From: Nothopassalora personata
Lineage: Eukaryota > Ascomycota > Dothideomycetes > Mycosphaerellales > Mycosphaerellaceae
DNA length: 64,000 nt
Direction: 5' to 3'
Assembly (NCBI GenBank): GCA_033816765.1
Contig: CM066290.1
Span: 558,001 to 622,000, forward strand
Shown here: piece after piece, positions 51,789-63,066 of the stretch
Position numbering within the stretch: position 1 is the stretch's first letter
Layout of the letters: every line of letters begins with the position of its first letter
Program-made: the position numbers and the translations under genes
The notes under the pieces: model-generated
Told to the model about the DNA's origin: nothing
Database searches by the model: none
Seen by the model: only the letters and a program-made list of their open reading frames with translations

Positions 51789-54700
51789 TCATGTTCGCTG
51801 TCGTCTCGCATCGATGAGCGCCTTCAAATGCTTCATGCTAACAGGCTTGCTCTGGAAGTCGTCGACTCCACTATCATAAGCCCGCTGTCGCTCCGCAGCA
51901 TCCGTAACGCCGGTAAGAGCCATAATGAAAGTTCGACCCCATTTTCGTCTCTTCTCTTCGTGCCGGATCTTGAATGTAGCGGCGAATCCGTCCATGACTG
52001 GCATCGACATGTCCATCAGGACCAGGAAGAAGGACGCTGGACTGCGCACGTATGCCTGTACAGCCTCCAGGCCGTTGGTGGCGCATTCGTAGGGTACGTT
52101 GAGTTTCTCAAGGAGCGCGATTAGGAACTGCGATCAGTAATGTCAGTCGCTTGCATCGCGAGGGTTGCATTCCTTTAGACCGTTTGATGACTTACCTTCA
52201 TGTTGATCTCGTTGTCTTCGACGAGAAGGACGGTGTCATTCACTCCCCTTGCACTATGTTGTTGGCCTGCCGATATGCCGCCTGTACTCACTGAAGCCAC
52301 AGAGTGCCCGCGCGATGCCGTTCCTGTTGAGCTATCTGTAGGCAGTGTGTCGGTGCGATCTCTGTTGGATGGCGAGCGACTTCTGCTGTCCCGAGACTGT
52401 GATAACGAAGGTGATTCTGATGAGATCGAAGCCCTTCCGCGACTGAGAAACTTGTTCGTGGTTACAGCGCGAGCCGTGTCGCTACTGATAACTGTTGGGA
52501 GTGGCGCAGGGTGCTCCTCAGATTGTTCGCCACTGACGGTTGAACTTCGGTCTGAAGCTATGGCACGTAGCAACTTTCGTGGCCCGATCGGTTGGTGTAT
52601 GAAGACTGGTCTGACGGGTAGAGCTCCGCAAGCCAGAGTAACAGATGCCATTGTCGTAGCGAAAACGAAAATATGAGAGTGTGCAGAAGAGACCTTTTCC
52701 AGGAGTTCCGCAAAGGCTTTGGGTGCATTTCTTTGCCATTCCACAAGATGGCTCTCAGTAATGCCACAGATTGACGTTCGATTCCCTTGGACGATGTCAG
52801 TGCTCCTGACAATTTCACAGCCCAGCCATTCCTGCGCATTGTTCTCGACACTGCTGCCTAGTGCGGAAATACTATCAATCGGTCTGGAACAGGGACCAGA
52901 TAGTAGTTGGAGCTGGTCGACTTTCATGTTCGCTGTCCAGTCCGGTAAGCTATCCTGTGTGAATGCGACGTCCGATGCTGTGTCATCGGCAACAAACTCC
53001 GCTATGAAGCGTACTTGTGCTCTAGTGCCCTCGCCCAGCTTGCTTGATATGTCCAACTCGGCACCCATGCGTCGAGCGATCTGTTGAACAATGCTCAAAC
53101 CTAAGCCCGTCCCGTCGGCATATGGGTTCTCCTGCTTGAACGGCGTAAACAGACCGTGGGCGAGAAAGGTATCAGAAATGCCAATGCCAGTGTCTTCAAC
53201 GCTAAACTGGACTGGGCAGCGCTGGGATGTCTTGAGACCTGATTCAAGAGGTGCATCTACCGAAAGACGAACCGCGATGTGGCCTTCGGTAGTGTATTTG
53301 ATCGCGTTGCCGACCAGATTGGTCAATATTCTTGTCCACCCGCCTGGTTGAGTTGCGATGATCCAGTTCTTGCGATGTGCGATTTGCAGCGATATGGAGA
53401 CGTTTGAACTCGATGAGAAAGGATGTCTGTTCGGTGAATTGCGCGTGACAGTGCCATCGTCCAGAGGGGGGCGAAACCCTAGAGGTGATATCAGTCAAGG
53501 CGTCGGATATGATTATTCCATCTTCAACATAAGGCACCACTATGGATAAGTACGTACCTCCATTGTGTAATCTGTGAGCAGTCACTGTGGTTTCGACTAC
53601 TTCCTCGGTGAGACGTGCGAGGTCAGTATGTGTTTCCACATCCACTCCGTCTGCCTTCTCACTATTGGTACTGTTGAATGGCGATCTCGTTGAAATGGAG
53701 GCAAGCTTCTTGTTGGACCCCTTGATTTTCGTATAGTCGAGGACGTGGTTCACAGTATCAAGTAGCGTCCGCCCTGCCATACTTATTGCGTGTGTCATCT
53801 CCAGTTGAAAGTCCGTAAGCGGTGTCTCGTGCAGGAACTCGGCGCCAGCTAGAATCCCGTGCAATGGAGATCGTAGCTCGTGAGAAATGGATGTGACTAA
53901 AGGTAAGGTAGGTTAGCCTAGGTGTCTCAAGGTAAGGGGGCAAAAGCCATGAGCGTTCTGAGTGTGTCTCGGATGTCGCACTAGAGCTGCTGTACCTGAG
54001 CTTACTCACTGAATGTAGCCTTAGACAGATCTGCCGCAATGCTCTCCAGACGTGAAAACTCGGCAGACATCGAGTTTGCGAACGTCTTGAGGAAAACGAG
54101 GTCTTCGCTGGTTCCAAAGCACCTGCCGATAGCGGTGGTCCAAACGAACACGAAAGACCGCAAACGTCCAGAGCCATCATCCCGCAGTGGAAACGCTGAC
54201 AGAATCCTTGCGCCTGGGAAGATCTTGCTTAGCCTATGGAAATCTTTATTTCTTCTCGGTGTAGCAGACGAGACTTCATCACTGCTGGACTGTGAACTAC
54301 TTTCGTCCGAAGTATTATGTGCGCAACCTTGCTGGTCAAAGTGGCATACGAAGCCTCTGGGGAATTTGTGTATGAGTCGCTGGAGATAGGGCTCAGGCAT
54401 GTTGACACGATCCAGAAAGCGACGGCCGCTTGGACAAGTGGCCGCCGAGTTCCTGATAGAGACTCCTTGAATCCTGCACGTCTTTCTATGCTCACCACCG
54501 GGATCGGAGTGATCGGGATCGCTGGAGTCTGGCGCAGAAGATTCTGTGCCTGTATTACCATTGCTGTCGAAGACACCCATCATGGTGCTTGTATCACCAG
54601 GGAAGTCTAATGACGACGTGACATTACCCGCATCGACGAAGACCACTCCATCGGCACCCAGAGCTTCTCTCAGCAGATTGCTCGCCCGCTTGTATGTCGA

Positions 54701-56017
54701 CATGGTGGATTTGGCAAGATCGAAATCGGTGCTGTCCTCTCGTTTGCGTTTGGTAGCAGTTCTCCCAGAGCCAGCATTACCAGTGCTGCGCCGACCATCG
54801 ATCTCAGTGCCATCCTCCGACTCTCTTACTGGTGAATGCGAGAACCGGCCATGATCGGCTGGCGTATCTGAATATTGACCGAAGTAGCTGTGCGGCTCTC
54901 GTCCTTCACTCGAGAGGCTTTCGTGGTCCTCATCTCCTCCATGATGATAGGGGTGGAGACCAAATTCTGCGTCCACGCGTCCTTGACGATCGGCAGCAGT
55001 GCCTTTATCAACATTTCTACCAGTGTTCATGACTCGTGTATCGTCCTGACGTAGCCACCAGTCGCGAAGGGAATCTTCGCCAGCATGAAATAGACCTAAG
55101 CTTGATATAAGCCGCTCTCCCCGCTGGCGCCGGGCACGGTCCAGAGTGGCAGATAAATGTTCGACCACAGTGTCGGAGAGGTTCTCCAGAAGTGACATCT
55201 CGTCTGCAGAAACGCCGTATCGCGGCTTATCGTCCAGCAAAGTCAGAGATCCCAACACAGACCCATTCGAGTCTCTCAGAGGTATGGCACAATAGTATCT
55301 GATCCAAGGACCATGGCGCACCGACTCCAATGCCTGGTACTTGTGCTCTTGGTGAAGGTCCTGAATGATGAAGCTGTGCTCGGAAAGGCAACCGGCATAA
55401 TAGGAGTCATCCTCTGTAGGTGCAGCACGAGCACGTCGAGCCTTGCGCCATTCCACGAGAGCGATATGGGTGAGGGATTGGCTTCGAGGAAAACTACTTG
55501 TTCCTAGCCAAGGTTGATCACTGTTGTTGCGCGACGTGGCACTGGGCTGCAGAGAGGTCCGTTGTCCTACATCAGCGAGAACCTGGAGAGGGCAGAAGGT
55601 CAGCAAACGTCCCCGACCTTGCGGAAGTGCCGAGCCCCTTTCGACTATTCTTACCCATTCGGTCACGGCACAGGTCAAGGTGATCAGGCATCTTCTAGTC
55701 TGCATCCTGATGGCCGCGAGTTGAGCAAATGCTGCCAGAGCCGTGTCCGGACAAGCCGCGAAGGCAGTCTGATCTTCATTGTCCGTGAGGCTGTTCTGGT
55801 GAAGCCGCGAAGGTTTGAATGTATCCTCCCAGGTTTTAATATATCTCAGAACATCGCGGTCCCTGATGGCATCGTTCCGGTATCTAAACCTTCGTGTAGC
55901 CGCTTGTCGAGATGCGTTCGATGTTGGTGTCGTTGTCGGAGGCGATTTTGTGTCTTCTAAATTTGTGAGTGGCGGAGAGGGCACTGTAAGATCAGACTCA
56001 TGGCCCATGGCTGCCAC
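51789..56017 (-). CDS. GAF-domain hybrid histidine kinase
   Basis: Four exons: 56,017-54,010; 53,896-53,558; 53,478-52,196; 52,127-51,789. Introns of 113, 79, 68 nt; phases agree; 1,322 aa. An N-terminal segment with GAF-like character (about 75-305, RYYCAIPLRDSNGSVLGSLTLLDDKPR) is followed by a long disordered linker and a second GAF-like part (about 560-665, FPLRDDGSGRLRSFVFVW). HisKA has phosphoacceptor H675 in SHELRSPLHG. HATPase boxes are NLVGNAIKYT (N), VEDTGIGIS (G1) and GTGLGLSI (G2). The C-terminal receiver has VEDNEINMK, acceptor D1249 in LVLMDMSMPVMDG, ALTGV and the conserved Lys in SKPVS. A cytosolic phosphorelay sensor expected to signal through Ypd1 to Ssk1/Skn7-type regulators. 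No membrane helix is seen. Ligand unknown. Confidence 0.92.
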
Positions 56018-56827
56018 GCTCTGCGGACAAGGAGCTTATGAGCCTATCTATAGACGCAATGCAGCGCTGAGATCAGAACGAAAACATCACCTCGAAGACA
56101 GCCGCAACAGCATGTCGTAGCAGCGACGAGAGTGAGACCGAGTACATGGATCGAATTGGCACGTCCGACACTCTCAGATCTTGGTAACGATGCAGTGACC
56201 CTGCATTCTGCTCGGCACGGTTGCAGGCTTGTCAGTGGCCAGACTTTGACGACCATCGCGGTAGTCTTGGCCACAGTGGAGAATAGCTCATGTTGCTCTC
56301 CAAGCAAGACGGACTCGTCACCGGATGAGATGAATCCCCCCCCCCCCCCCATCCGTGCCATTGATAGCCTGCGTGGTGCCGTGAGCTTTGCACAACCCTA
56401 TCTCACAGCCGCGCTGCAAAGCGTGTGGTGCTGCGGCAGGACTCGAACCTCGCAATACCACAATTGTCTATGGCACTCCAGCGATCAGTAACATGTCGTG
56501 CCGCCAAGTCATTTGCACGAGATATAAAACCTGTCGTCAGTCGAAGATGTCCGCCGTCTCGATCTTATAAGATCAAAGGCACGTGGCCTCCCGCTGAACT
56601 TTTCTGGTCGCCATGCACAATATTGACATCTTCGCCGCCTATACGTTAAGCCGTGAAATGTTGACTTATGGCCATGAAACACCGTTGTGTTTGGGTTCAC
56701 TGCCGAAACATGCTCCTTTCGTGAAAGCACAGGGTGGGATCTGTGGAAGGAGCATCGACGTCAAGCGACCGAAGGAAGAGATACAACATAAAAGACAGTG
56801 GAGGGCAGTGGACATTGATCCGATATC
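56018..56827. other. intergenic, divergent promoters
   Basis: Lies between the kinase start and the MAPEG gene. A poly-C tract of about 14 lies at 56,336-56,350. A B-box-like GGTTCGAGTCC occurs on the minus strand near 56,435-56,445, but no full tRNA could be folded around it. Confidence 0.5.
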
Positions 56828-57390
56828 ATGTCGAACATCGGTAAAAGCACCGCGCGAAGCGAAAGGCCACACCTCCCTGTGCTTACCCTTCTTGCTTCAC
56901 AGACCAAGCAGTCCTCGGCGACGTGCCTCCACCAACATACATCCTCAACATCGGCCTCAATCTCCCCGTGACATCGTCCTTCGCCTTACCCCTGGCCGGC
57001 TACTACACTTGGCTGCAATATCGCGTCATATCGAACCGCATTCGCGCGAAGCAGTCCATCGCCCAATTCGATCCGAAGTCCTCGCAATCCGGCGAGCCCG
57101 ACTATCTACTTGCTGCGTGCCGCGCTCAGGCGAACTTCGCAGAGAACGTGCCTCTCGCTTTGCTCATAGCTGGGCTAGCGGAAGCCAATGGTGGAAACAA
57201 GAGAGTGCTCACAGCCGCACTCAGTGTGCTGTGCGTAGCGAGAGTTTTGCATGCCGACTTCGGAATCATGAATGTTGCCAAGAACAATATGGACAGAGGC
57301 AGACCAGCGGGCTTCTTCGGCACTGTCGGGGTCGTGTTGGGCATGGCTGGCTATGGAGCCTGGTTGGTGAGAGGATACTGGGGTCTATAA
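56828..57390 (+). CDS. MAPEG family membrane protein
   Basis: Two exons: 56,828-56,840 (only 13 nt) and 56,903-57,390. The 62-nt intron has donor GTAAAA and acceptor CTTCACAG, giving 166 aa starting MSNIDQAVLGDVPPPTY. The family signature is clear: the RAQANFAENVPLALLIAGL motif and GFFGTVGVVLGMAGYGAWL near the end. Four transmembrane helices are expected. MAPEG proteins are small membrane enzymes, often glutathione transferases or peroxidases acting on lipids. The large exon alone lacks an ATG at its 5' end (GTG at 56,923), which is why the tiny first exon is needed. Confidence 0.88.
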
Positions 57391-58135
57391 GGAGGGTGTC
57401 CTGGAATATGTTCAGGCAAGCATTTGACGAACATGGGAGTGCCTCTCGTGACACGGTCGCACACGGGACCATGCATTAGCAGTCTTGCGTTCGCTGAGTG
57501 ACGATTGGTAGATATGAAGTAGCGAGTGCGACAAGCAGCACCTCTGGCTGACGACAGACGGCCCAGGAGGCACCGCGGCATCTTGATGTACTCTACTCAA
57601 TAGCCAGGCTACCACAAATCTACATCGCCGCTCACCGAGTCGCAGTCGTGAAGAGGATGGTCATAGCCCTGACCAGTTCTGTCGTAGGATGACAGAAAGT
57701 CTCCGATATTCGATGGTCAAAGACTTGCATCGCACGCCCCGAGTACGGTCTTGAGAGTTGCTCAGTGGAAGACGAAAACAATTTTGTGAGCAAGCGAGGC
57801 TTTCTTTGCCGAAATTTCTGCCTTCGACTACCAATACGGGCTGCGGACAGAGTAACCAGCGCCTCCGGCTGCATATGCTCGTGGGACAAGAAGCGCTGCG
57901 GCAGCGCTTGTCGGAGGCACATGAGGGCAGACATCTCCTCGCTAACACTGCTGCATAAGCAAAGCAGACTACGAGCGCCTGCCGCCATTAGCCGTCATGA
58001 TAGGAAGAATTCACCATGGTCACTTCGGCCGCGAACTTGCACCACGCATCACAACCTGGAGCGCTTGTCTACCAATAGGCAGTCATGCCATGGCAGATGT
58101 GCTGTTCTGCACGTCTCTGCAACCTTCCCTCAACG
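57391..58135. other. intergenic, no supported gene
   Basis: 3' flank of the MAPEG gene and upstream of an SDR fragment. No repeat or RNA gene recognised. Confidence 0.45.
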
Positions 58136-58290
58136 ATGGCAGTCTCCAAGAGAACCGTCGTTTTCATCTCCGGCGCCAATCGTGGCCTAGGAAGAGGTCT
58201 CCCGGAGCTCTACGTTGCTTAACCAAATTATATCGCGGTAGCTGCCAACCGTGATTCTAACAATGCAACATCGAAAGCACTCTTCGACAT
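58136..58290 (+). pseudogene. short-chain dehydrogenase, 5' fragment
   Basis: Begins MAVSKRTVVFISGANRGLGR, which carries the Rossmann TGxxxGxG-type motif as SGANRGLG, then GLPELYVA, a TAA stop, and PNYIAVAANRDSNNATSKALFD in the same frame. The pattern matches the first ~50 residues of fungal SDRs. The rest of the enzyme (YxxxK active site) is not found in the next 500 bp. It is a truncated, nonsense-bearing relic. Confidence 0.7.
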
Positions 58291-58848
58291 TGTTATGTTT
58301 AGACTGCCCGAGAGGTCTTAACTTATTCTGGAGAAGTATGCGACTTGCTGCTGCTCAGCCCCGATTCACTCTGTCGCCCGTTCCTCGCTCTGGATCATCA
58401 ACGTTGACTAGAGAAGAGGAGCGACAGCCCTGGTGGGCCCGTGGACATGGTCATTTGCGCGTCAACAGGTGCCCCGCATTCTTTCATGAGTTTCAATAGT
58501 CAATTGAGTGGCAATATATGGTAGCACAGCCTGCGAAGTCGAGGCAGTCTGAACTGAACGAACACTACTCTCTCGGCGTTCGGACCTTCCATAGCTGAGG
58601 TCAAGCTTGAATCTCCCGCTTGCTGATTTGACACCTTGCCTTCGAAAGGTGATCATTTTTGCTTTCACGCGACGTATTGACCACCGCACGCATTCCTCGA
58701 CGGGGCGGCTTCAAACCATCATGGTGTCCTCGAAAAGCTAATACTCGTTTTGTCACTCTGATTGCTGGCAGCCCGCGTCTTGCGCCGAGACCGCCGATGA
58801 TACAGGACTGATACTGTTGTGGTGAAAACTGGAACATCAATGGTCGCG
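58291..58848. other. intergenic
   Basis: Lies between the SDR relic and the 3' end of the transcription-factor-like gene. Possible highly decayed SDR sequence; nothing else recognised. Confidence 0.4.
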
Positions 58849-60122
58849 TCACGGCTGCATGACATGCATGTATAAGTCTCGGGTCGCTTCTGCCAGCATT
58901 TCCTCATGATAGATGTGGCTGTGGAGCAGGGCATGAAGATCATCCCACGACTTAATCCCGCAATTCGCAATCAGACGGCGCAGCAGGTCATCCTGCGTCT
59001 AAAAGCGAAGGACAGGAGGTCAGCAGATGTGTCAGATACGCGAAAGTGCCAAGCACCCTCAGAGTCACTCACCGGATCTCTGTCCGCCGTGCAGATGAGA
59101 CTGCGAGTCCATAGTGCGATTGCCCGGAACTCAGTATCAACCAGTTCGTCCGTAGGCAAGCGCCGGCAGGTGAAGGTATGGGCAGCCAACGCGCTACGGA
59201 CGTTTGCGTCCCATGCGACCTGATGAAAGGTCGATGCTCGGTCAAGGAGCATAGCACTAAGCGACATGCAAGCAGCCCGCACCTGATACAACACTAAAAG
59301 CTCAACGTTTTCTATAGTGGCTTCCACGCTGGCGTTCGGGATATAGCCATGGCAAGACGTTGGACCCCAGATTAGGAACTCGATGCACAACTTCCGGATC
59401 TCTGGTACAGATGCAGGTGCCTCAGGGTCAAAGGCTGCCAGCCTCGATACTAAGGCACGTAGAGCTCTGGATTCCGCACGATATCCGAAGGCACGTTCGA
59501 GCGCCGGAGGCACGTGATCCCGTGGAGCGACATCGAGAGAGCTGGATATGTGCAGCTCAAGATCAAGACTGTCCTGGAACGTCTGGAAGGCGACGTCGAG
59601 GAGAGTGAGGACGTAGCTTTCGTCGAAGGCTCGCTCGTCGAGTGCCATACTGCGCCATTGGCGCATATGTGTCTCGTACGAATCGTAGTCACCGAAGCGT
59701 CGCTCCCAGCCAGCCAGCATTGCCACTGCGGCGGTCTTATAGCCTCCTCGCTCGTGATAGCGTTTCGAAGTTTCCATGAGGCCACGGAGTGACTCCCCAC
59801 GCAGCACGAGTAATGCAGGCCCGAAGCTGACACATTTGACGTACATGGGGATGACATTGCTGTATGTGCCGGCGACGAATATTGCAGCTTGGAACAGAAG
59901 CGTGTCATTTGCGACGAGGTCCCATAGCAGCGTCCGCACAACCTTATGAGCCAGTGATGCGCCCTCTAGCCGTGTATCATACCACTCTCTTTGTCGCCGT
60001 ATCTGCTCGACAATAGCGACAAGATGATAGAAAGAGGCGTCTTGTTGTTTGGACGTCCATCTCCGGCGCCTTGGCTGTGAGAGCCGAGAGGAGAGCGCCG
60101 TCTCTTCGATGTTCTCGTGCAT
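58849..60122 (-). CDS. fungal transcription-factor-domain protein without zinc cluster
   Basis: Two exons: 60,122-59,073 and 58,998-58,849. The 74-nt intron is GTGAGT..CTTTTAG, phase 0, giving 399 aa. Without splicing the frame stays open for 33 more codons and ends at 58,971; the spliced exon (TQDDLLRRLIANCGIKSWDD then LHALLHSHIYHEEMLAEATR) is clearly protein-like. The body has the regulatory-domain character of Zn2Cys6 factors: LLWDLVANDTLLFQAAIFVAG, AVAMLAGWERRFGDYDSYETH, DLELHISSSLDVA and IWGPTSCHGY. No Zn2Cys6 motif is present in the protein or readily found upstream (60,123-60,450). It may be an N-terminally truncated regulator or belong to the zinc-cluster-free group. Nuclear role and targets unknown. 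Confidence 0.75.
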
Positions 60123-61672
60123 GTGGCCTCCACCCTTCCACCCTACGCTCTACACTCGAAGATGTGGTCGCTAAAGTTTTGAAGCGGGAGCTGTCGATCC
60201 CGTCCGTTACCGCCAATCGCGGCCTGTCATGCCCGATTTTCAAGCGCACTGCCTCGAGAGGGCCGAGGTGTTTGTCGCGGGTGGCTTTTTGATCACCTTG
60301 ATCAACAGTCAAAAGAGCAACCAGTGAAATATCCTTGGGCTTGGCAGCATATGTCGATAGACGAATGTCGCCACAGAGCCATAGAATTGTGTCTTGCAGT
60401 TCCCGGAGATAGCTCCACCCGGGGCAGGGTGACAGGATCAAATGGTCTGCTGAAAGTTGGAGTGTGTCGATAGGCAGTTAGGCAGTGCTCCAGTCCGAGA
60501 AAAAGGTTGCGAGGCTTCTAAGCGAGTCGTGTGTGAGCTTTGGTCTGAATGAGTAGCCTCCTGAGTAAATCAATCCAATTCCGAACAACATGGAATTCTG
60601 TGGCATGACCTTTATTCATCCAAGGAGAGCCTCTGGACTTTCTCAACGTCCTGTGAGTTGGGCATCCAGACCCTCGTAGCCGAGTCTTATTAGCACATCA
60701 CAAATCGCGGTTCTGGGCTTGTTTGACTTTTCTGCGACTACTTTCTAAGCAATATTCGACGGGCTCTCGACTAGTTATTAGCTGGCCGGATACCGTGCTA
60801 TAAGTTTATACTACTATGAATATAGATGAATAGACGTTTTATCTCGTTAGATCTTAGTTGCCTATTCTAATCGATTACGAGGGACGCTCGCTTACTAATC
60901 TGCCGTATGTCGGTAAGAGTCGGGTTAATATTTACTTAAGAGATATAGCGCCAAACAAGCAAATAGTCAAACAGGTTAAATAGCCAAAAAGTTAATCAAA
61001 TAGACCTTAGGATCGCTATTTGCGTACGACCAGGCCACCGTCTAGACTTGCTTCGAACGTTCATGAGACCGCTTTACGTACGAACCATTGTTGACTAGTA
61101 TCGAGAAGGCCTCTATGCTCTCGGCGGAAATTCCGAAAGGTGCCGTTGAAGGAGTTGCTTGGTTGCTGCTCATTGCTGATCCCGCTGACACTAGAGACTC
61201 GGCATCGGCACATCAGTGGGGCACGTTCGGCTATGATGGCAGATATCACAGATATGTTCACCGCTGTCGATGTAATTATGCATCACACACTCGACGCAGC
61301 GAGATATATGACTGGTCTAGAGAAGCAGGGGGCAATCGAGATGATGCTAGTTCCAGAGTGTTACACCTCGAGCACTCTATTTGGCTTCTGCCACTACCGT
61401 TGAGCCGCATATCCGGATGCCGAGCGCGATGCGCAGCCTGCAAGAGCACACACATTGAGACGTTGAGTACCGTATTGAATCGAATTTGCAGTGTCGCCAC
61501 TGGTCCCCATGAGGCGAGACACTGCTGTACGACACTGTACAAGTCGGATGTAACGTGGTCGTAGCTACGCGACACCTACTGATACCACCACCGACGAGTC
61601 GTCAGTGTGCTGGGGTCGCCACCAAAGTGACGATCGTGCAGCCTGCAAAGTCATTCAGATAAGAGCAGTCTG
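60123..61672. other. intergenic with AT-rich relic
   Basis: About 60,760-61,020 is strongly AT-rich (GTTAATATTTACTTAAG, AAAAAGTTAATCAAATAG) with many stops in all frames, compatible with RIP-mutated repeat DNA. The ORF 61,276-61,575 (minus; MCVLLQAAHRARHPDMRL) has some protein-like character, but I could not place it. Confidence 0.5.
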
Positions 61673-62881
61673 ATGTCAGCACCTGCCAAGAAGTCAACGA
61701 CATGCGACAAGGCCGACAATACCAGCAGGCCAGCTCGGAAACCACGGGTCAAGAAGACAGATGGCTCCATGCCTTTCATCACCTACGGCCACCCCTCCGA
61801 TTTCACCTCCCACTCCACAAGGAAGGCTGTACGGAGCCATGTGACAGCAAGGCAACACGAGGCTGCACGAGCCAAGGTCTCCGCTGTGGCTCATCGTCAC
61901 CGCCAGCAACAGTCTGCCGCACAAGGGCGGCTTCCAAACCCATCCCCAGGAGTAGAATTTGCCAGCCCAGGTCCAATTCGAGAACATGCCGTCTCTATCC
62001 CCAGCGAAGTCAGCCGCAGAGCTGACTCGCTGCTCCAGCTCAGGACTTCACAGGCTCGGCATCTTGCTACCGTCAGTGTTGGAAGTCCATCATCGGCCAG
62101 TCAGGTCGATTCACTCTTCTCGTCCAGGCCCGACTCTACCACAAGCTTTACGCCTAGTCGCGAGTTGAGTCTACCGAGCGTGTCGCAAAGCTTTGCATCA
62201 GAAGAGCAGCTACCGCCGAGTGGCGCAGGCTCGATATTCGGCGATATGATCGATTACATGCAGCGGATCTTCACGCCACTTGCCTGGTCTGCACTAGATA
62301 TCAGCGAACAGGACGGGGCGATTTGGGAGCAATGCGCAACTTACCTCAGTGGGATCGAGCCAGCTCTATACTATAGCCGACTCTTGTTTGCAGCGGGAAT
62401 ATTGTCGCAACAAGGTATCATAGCAGCCAGTCTATGCTCATGGCTGTACCGCAAGACCGTCACCACGGTGCGCGAGGCCATATCGACTGAGGGACGAAGG
62501 ACTTCTGAGGGGTCAATACTAGCGTTAGCGCACTTTGCCTGCTACGAGACTATGTTCGCCGAGCATGAGCGTGCTCAGGCGTTTGCAATGCCGGCATGTG
62601 CCCATGCTGTGAATGCAAGGGGAGGACTTGACAGCCTTGACATTCCTGGATCTGCGAAAAAGGTATTGTGCTGGACCGACACTGTCGTGGCATTGAAGGA
62701 TCAATGCGAGCCACTACTACTTTCGGTGGAACGGCCGAGTGAGCAGAAGTGTCTCCACGCACTCAGGTTGTGGCTGCCCGAGCACTATGCGGCCATCGTG
62801 GCGAGGCAATCAGAGCATGTCAATGAGTATCATGAGACTTCCAGCCATAACAGCGGGCATCAAGCCCCGAGTGCTGAGTGA
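61673..62881 (+). CDS. fungal transcription-factor-like protein (RSHV motif)
   Basis: Encodes 402 aa, single exon. The basic N-terminus (SRPARKPRVKK) leads to FITYGHPSDFTSHSTRKAVRSHVTARQH. This resembles the conserved opening of many zinc-cluster-free fungal regulators, where a short F(V/I)xxxHPxD segment precedes RxxVRSHV. A Ser-rich linker (about 70-180) follows, then a helical regulatory-type domain (about 185-370) with LYYSRLLFAAGILSQQGII, ILALAHFACYETMFAEHERA and HAVNARGGLDSL. No DNA-binding domain is visible. Its neighbour at 58,849-60,122 is a related kind of protein in opposite orientation. Confidence 0.7.
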   Translation: MSAPAKKSTTCDKADNTSRPARKPRVKKTDGSMPFITYGHPSDFTSHSTRKAVRSHVTARQHEAARAKVSAVAHRHRQQQSAAQGRLPNPSPGVEFASPGPIREHAVSIPSEVSRRADSLLQLRTSQARHLATVSVGSPSSASQVDSLFSSRPDSTTSFTPSRELSLPSVSQSFASEEQLPPSGAGSIFGDMIDYMQRIFTPLAWSALDISEQDGAIWEQCATYLSGIEPALYYSRLLFAAGILSQQGIIAASLCSWLYRKTVTTVREAISTEGRRTSEGSILALAHFACYETMFAEHERAQAFAMPACAHAVNARGGLDSLDIPGSAKKVLCWTDTVVALKDQCEPLLLSVERPSEQKCLHALRLWLPEHYAAIVARQSEHVNEYHETSSHNSGHQAPSAE

Positions 62882-63066
62882 CGTACCTTCCAGCTGCGGT
62901 CTATAGTGCACAGTGTTGGCGGTGCTGAGCGCAGAAGAAAGATAGTAGCACGTGTTATGCACATCACACCAGCTACACAATGGAAACAAGCAACAGCGAT
63001 GTCGGCCGTAGAAAGGTACAGAATCGCAACCATCAGTGCCACTCCATTTCTCATCTGTACTCGGGA

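Noticed and set aside
56420..56500. Possible minus-strand tRNA with a B-box GGTTCGAGTCC
   Set aside because: The T stem does not pair beyond three bases, the anticodon loop has no U33, and no D arm or acceptor partner could be found. At best it is a tRNA fragment.
60760..61020. AT-rich block as a possible centromere or replication origin
   Set aside because: Only about 260 bp, no repeats or origin motifs. Better explained as mutated repeat DNA.
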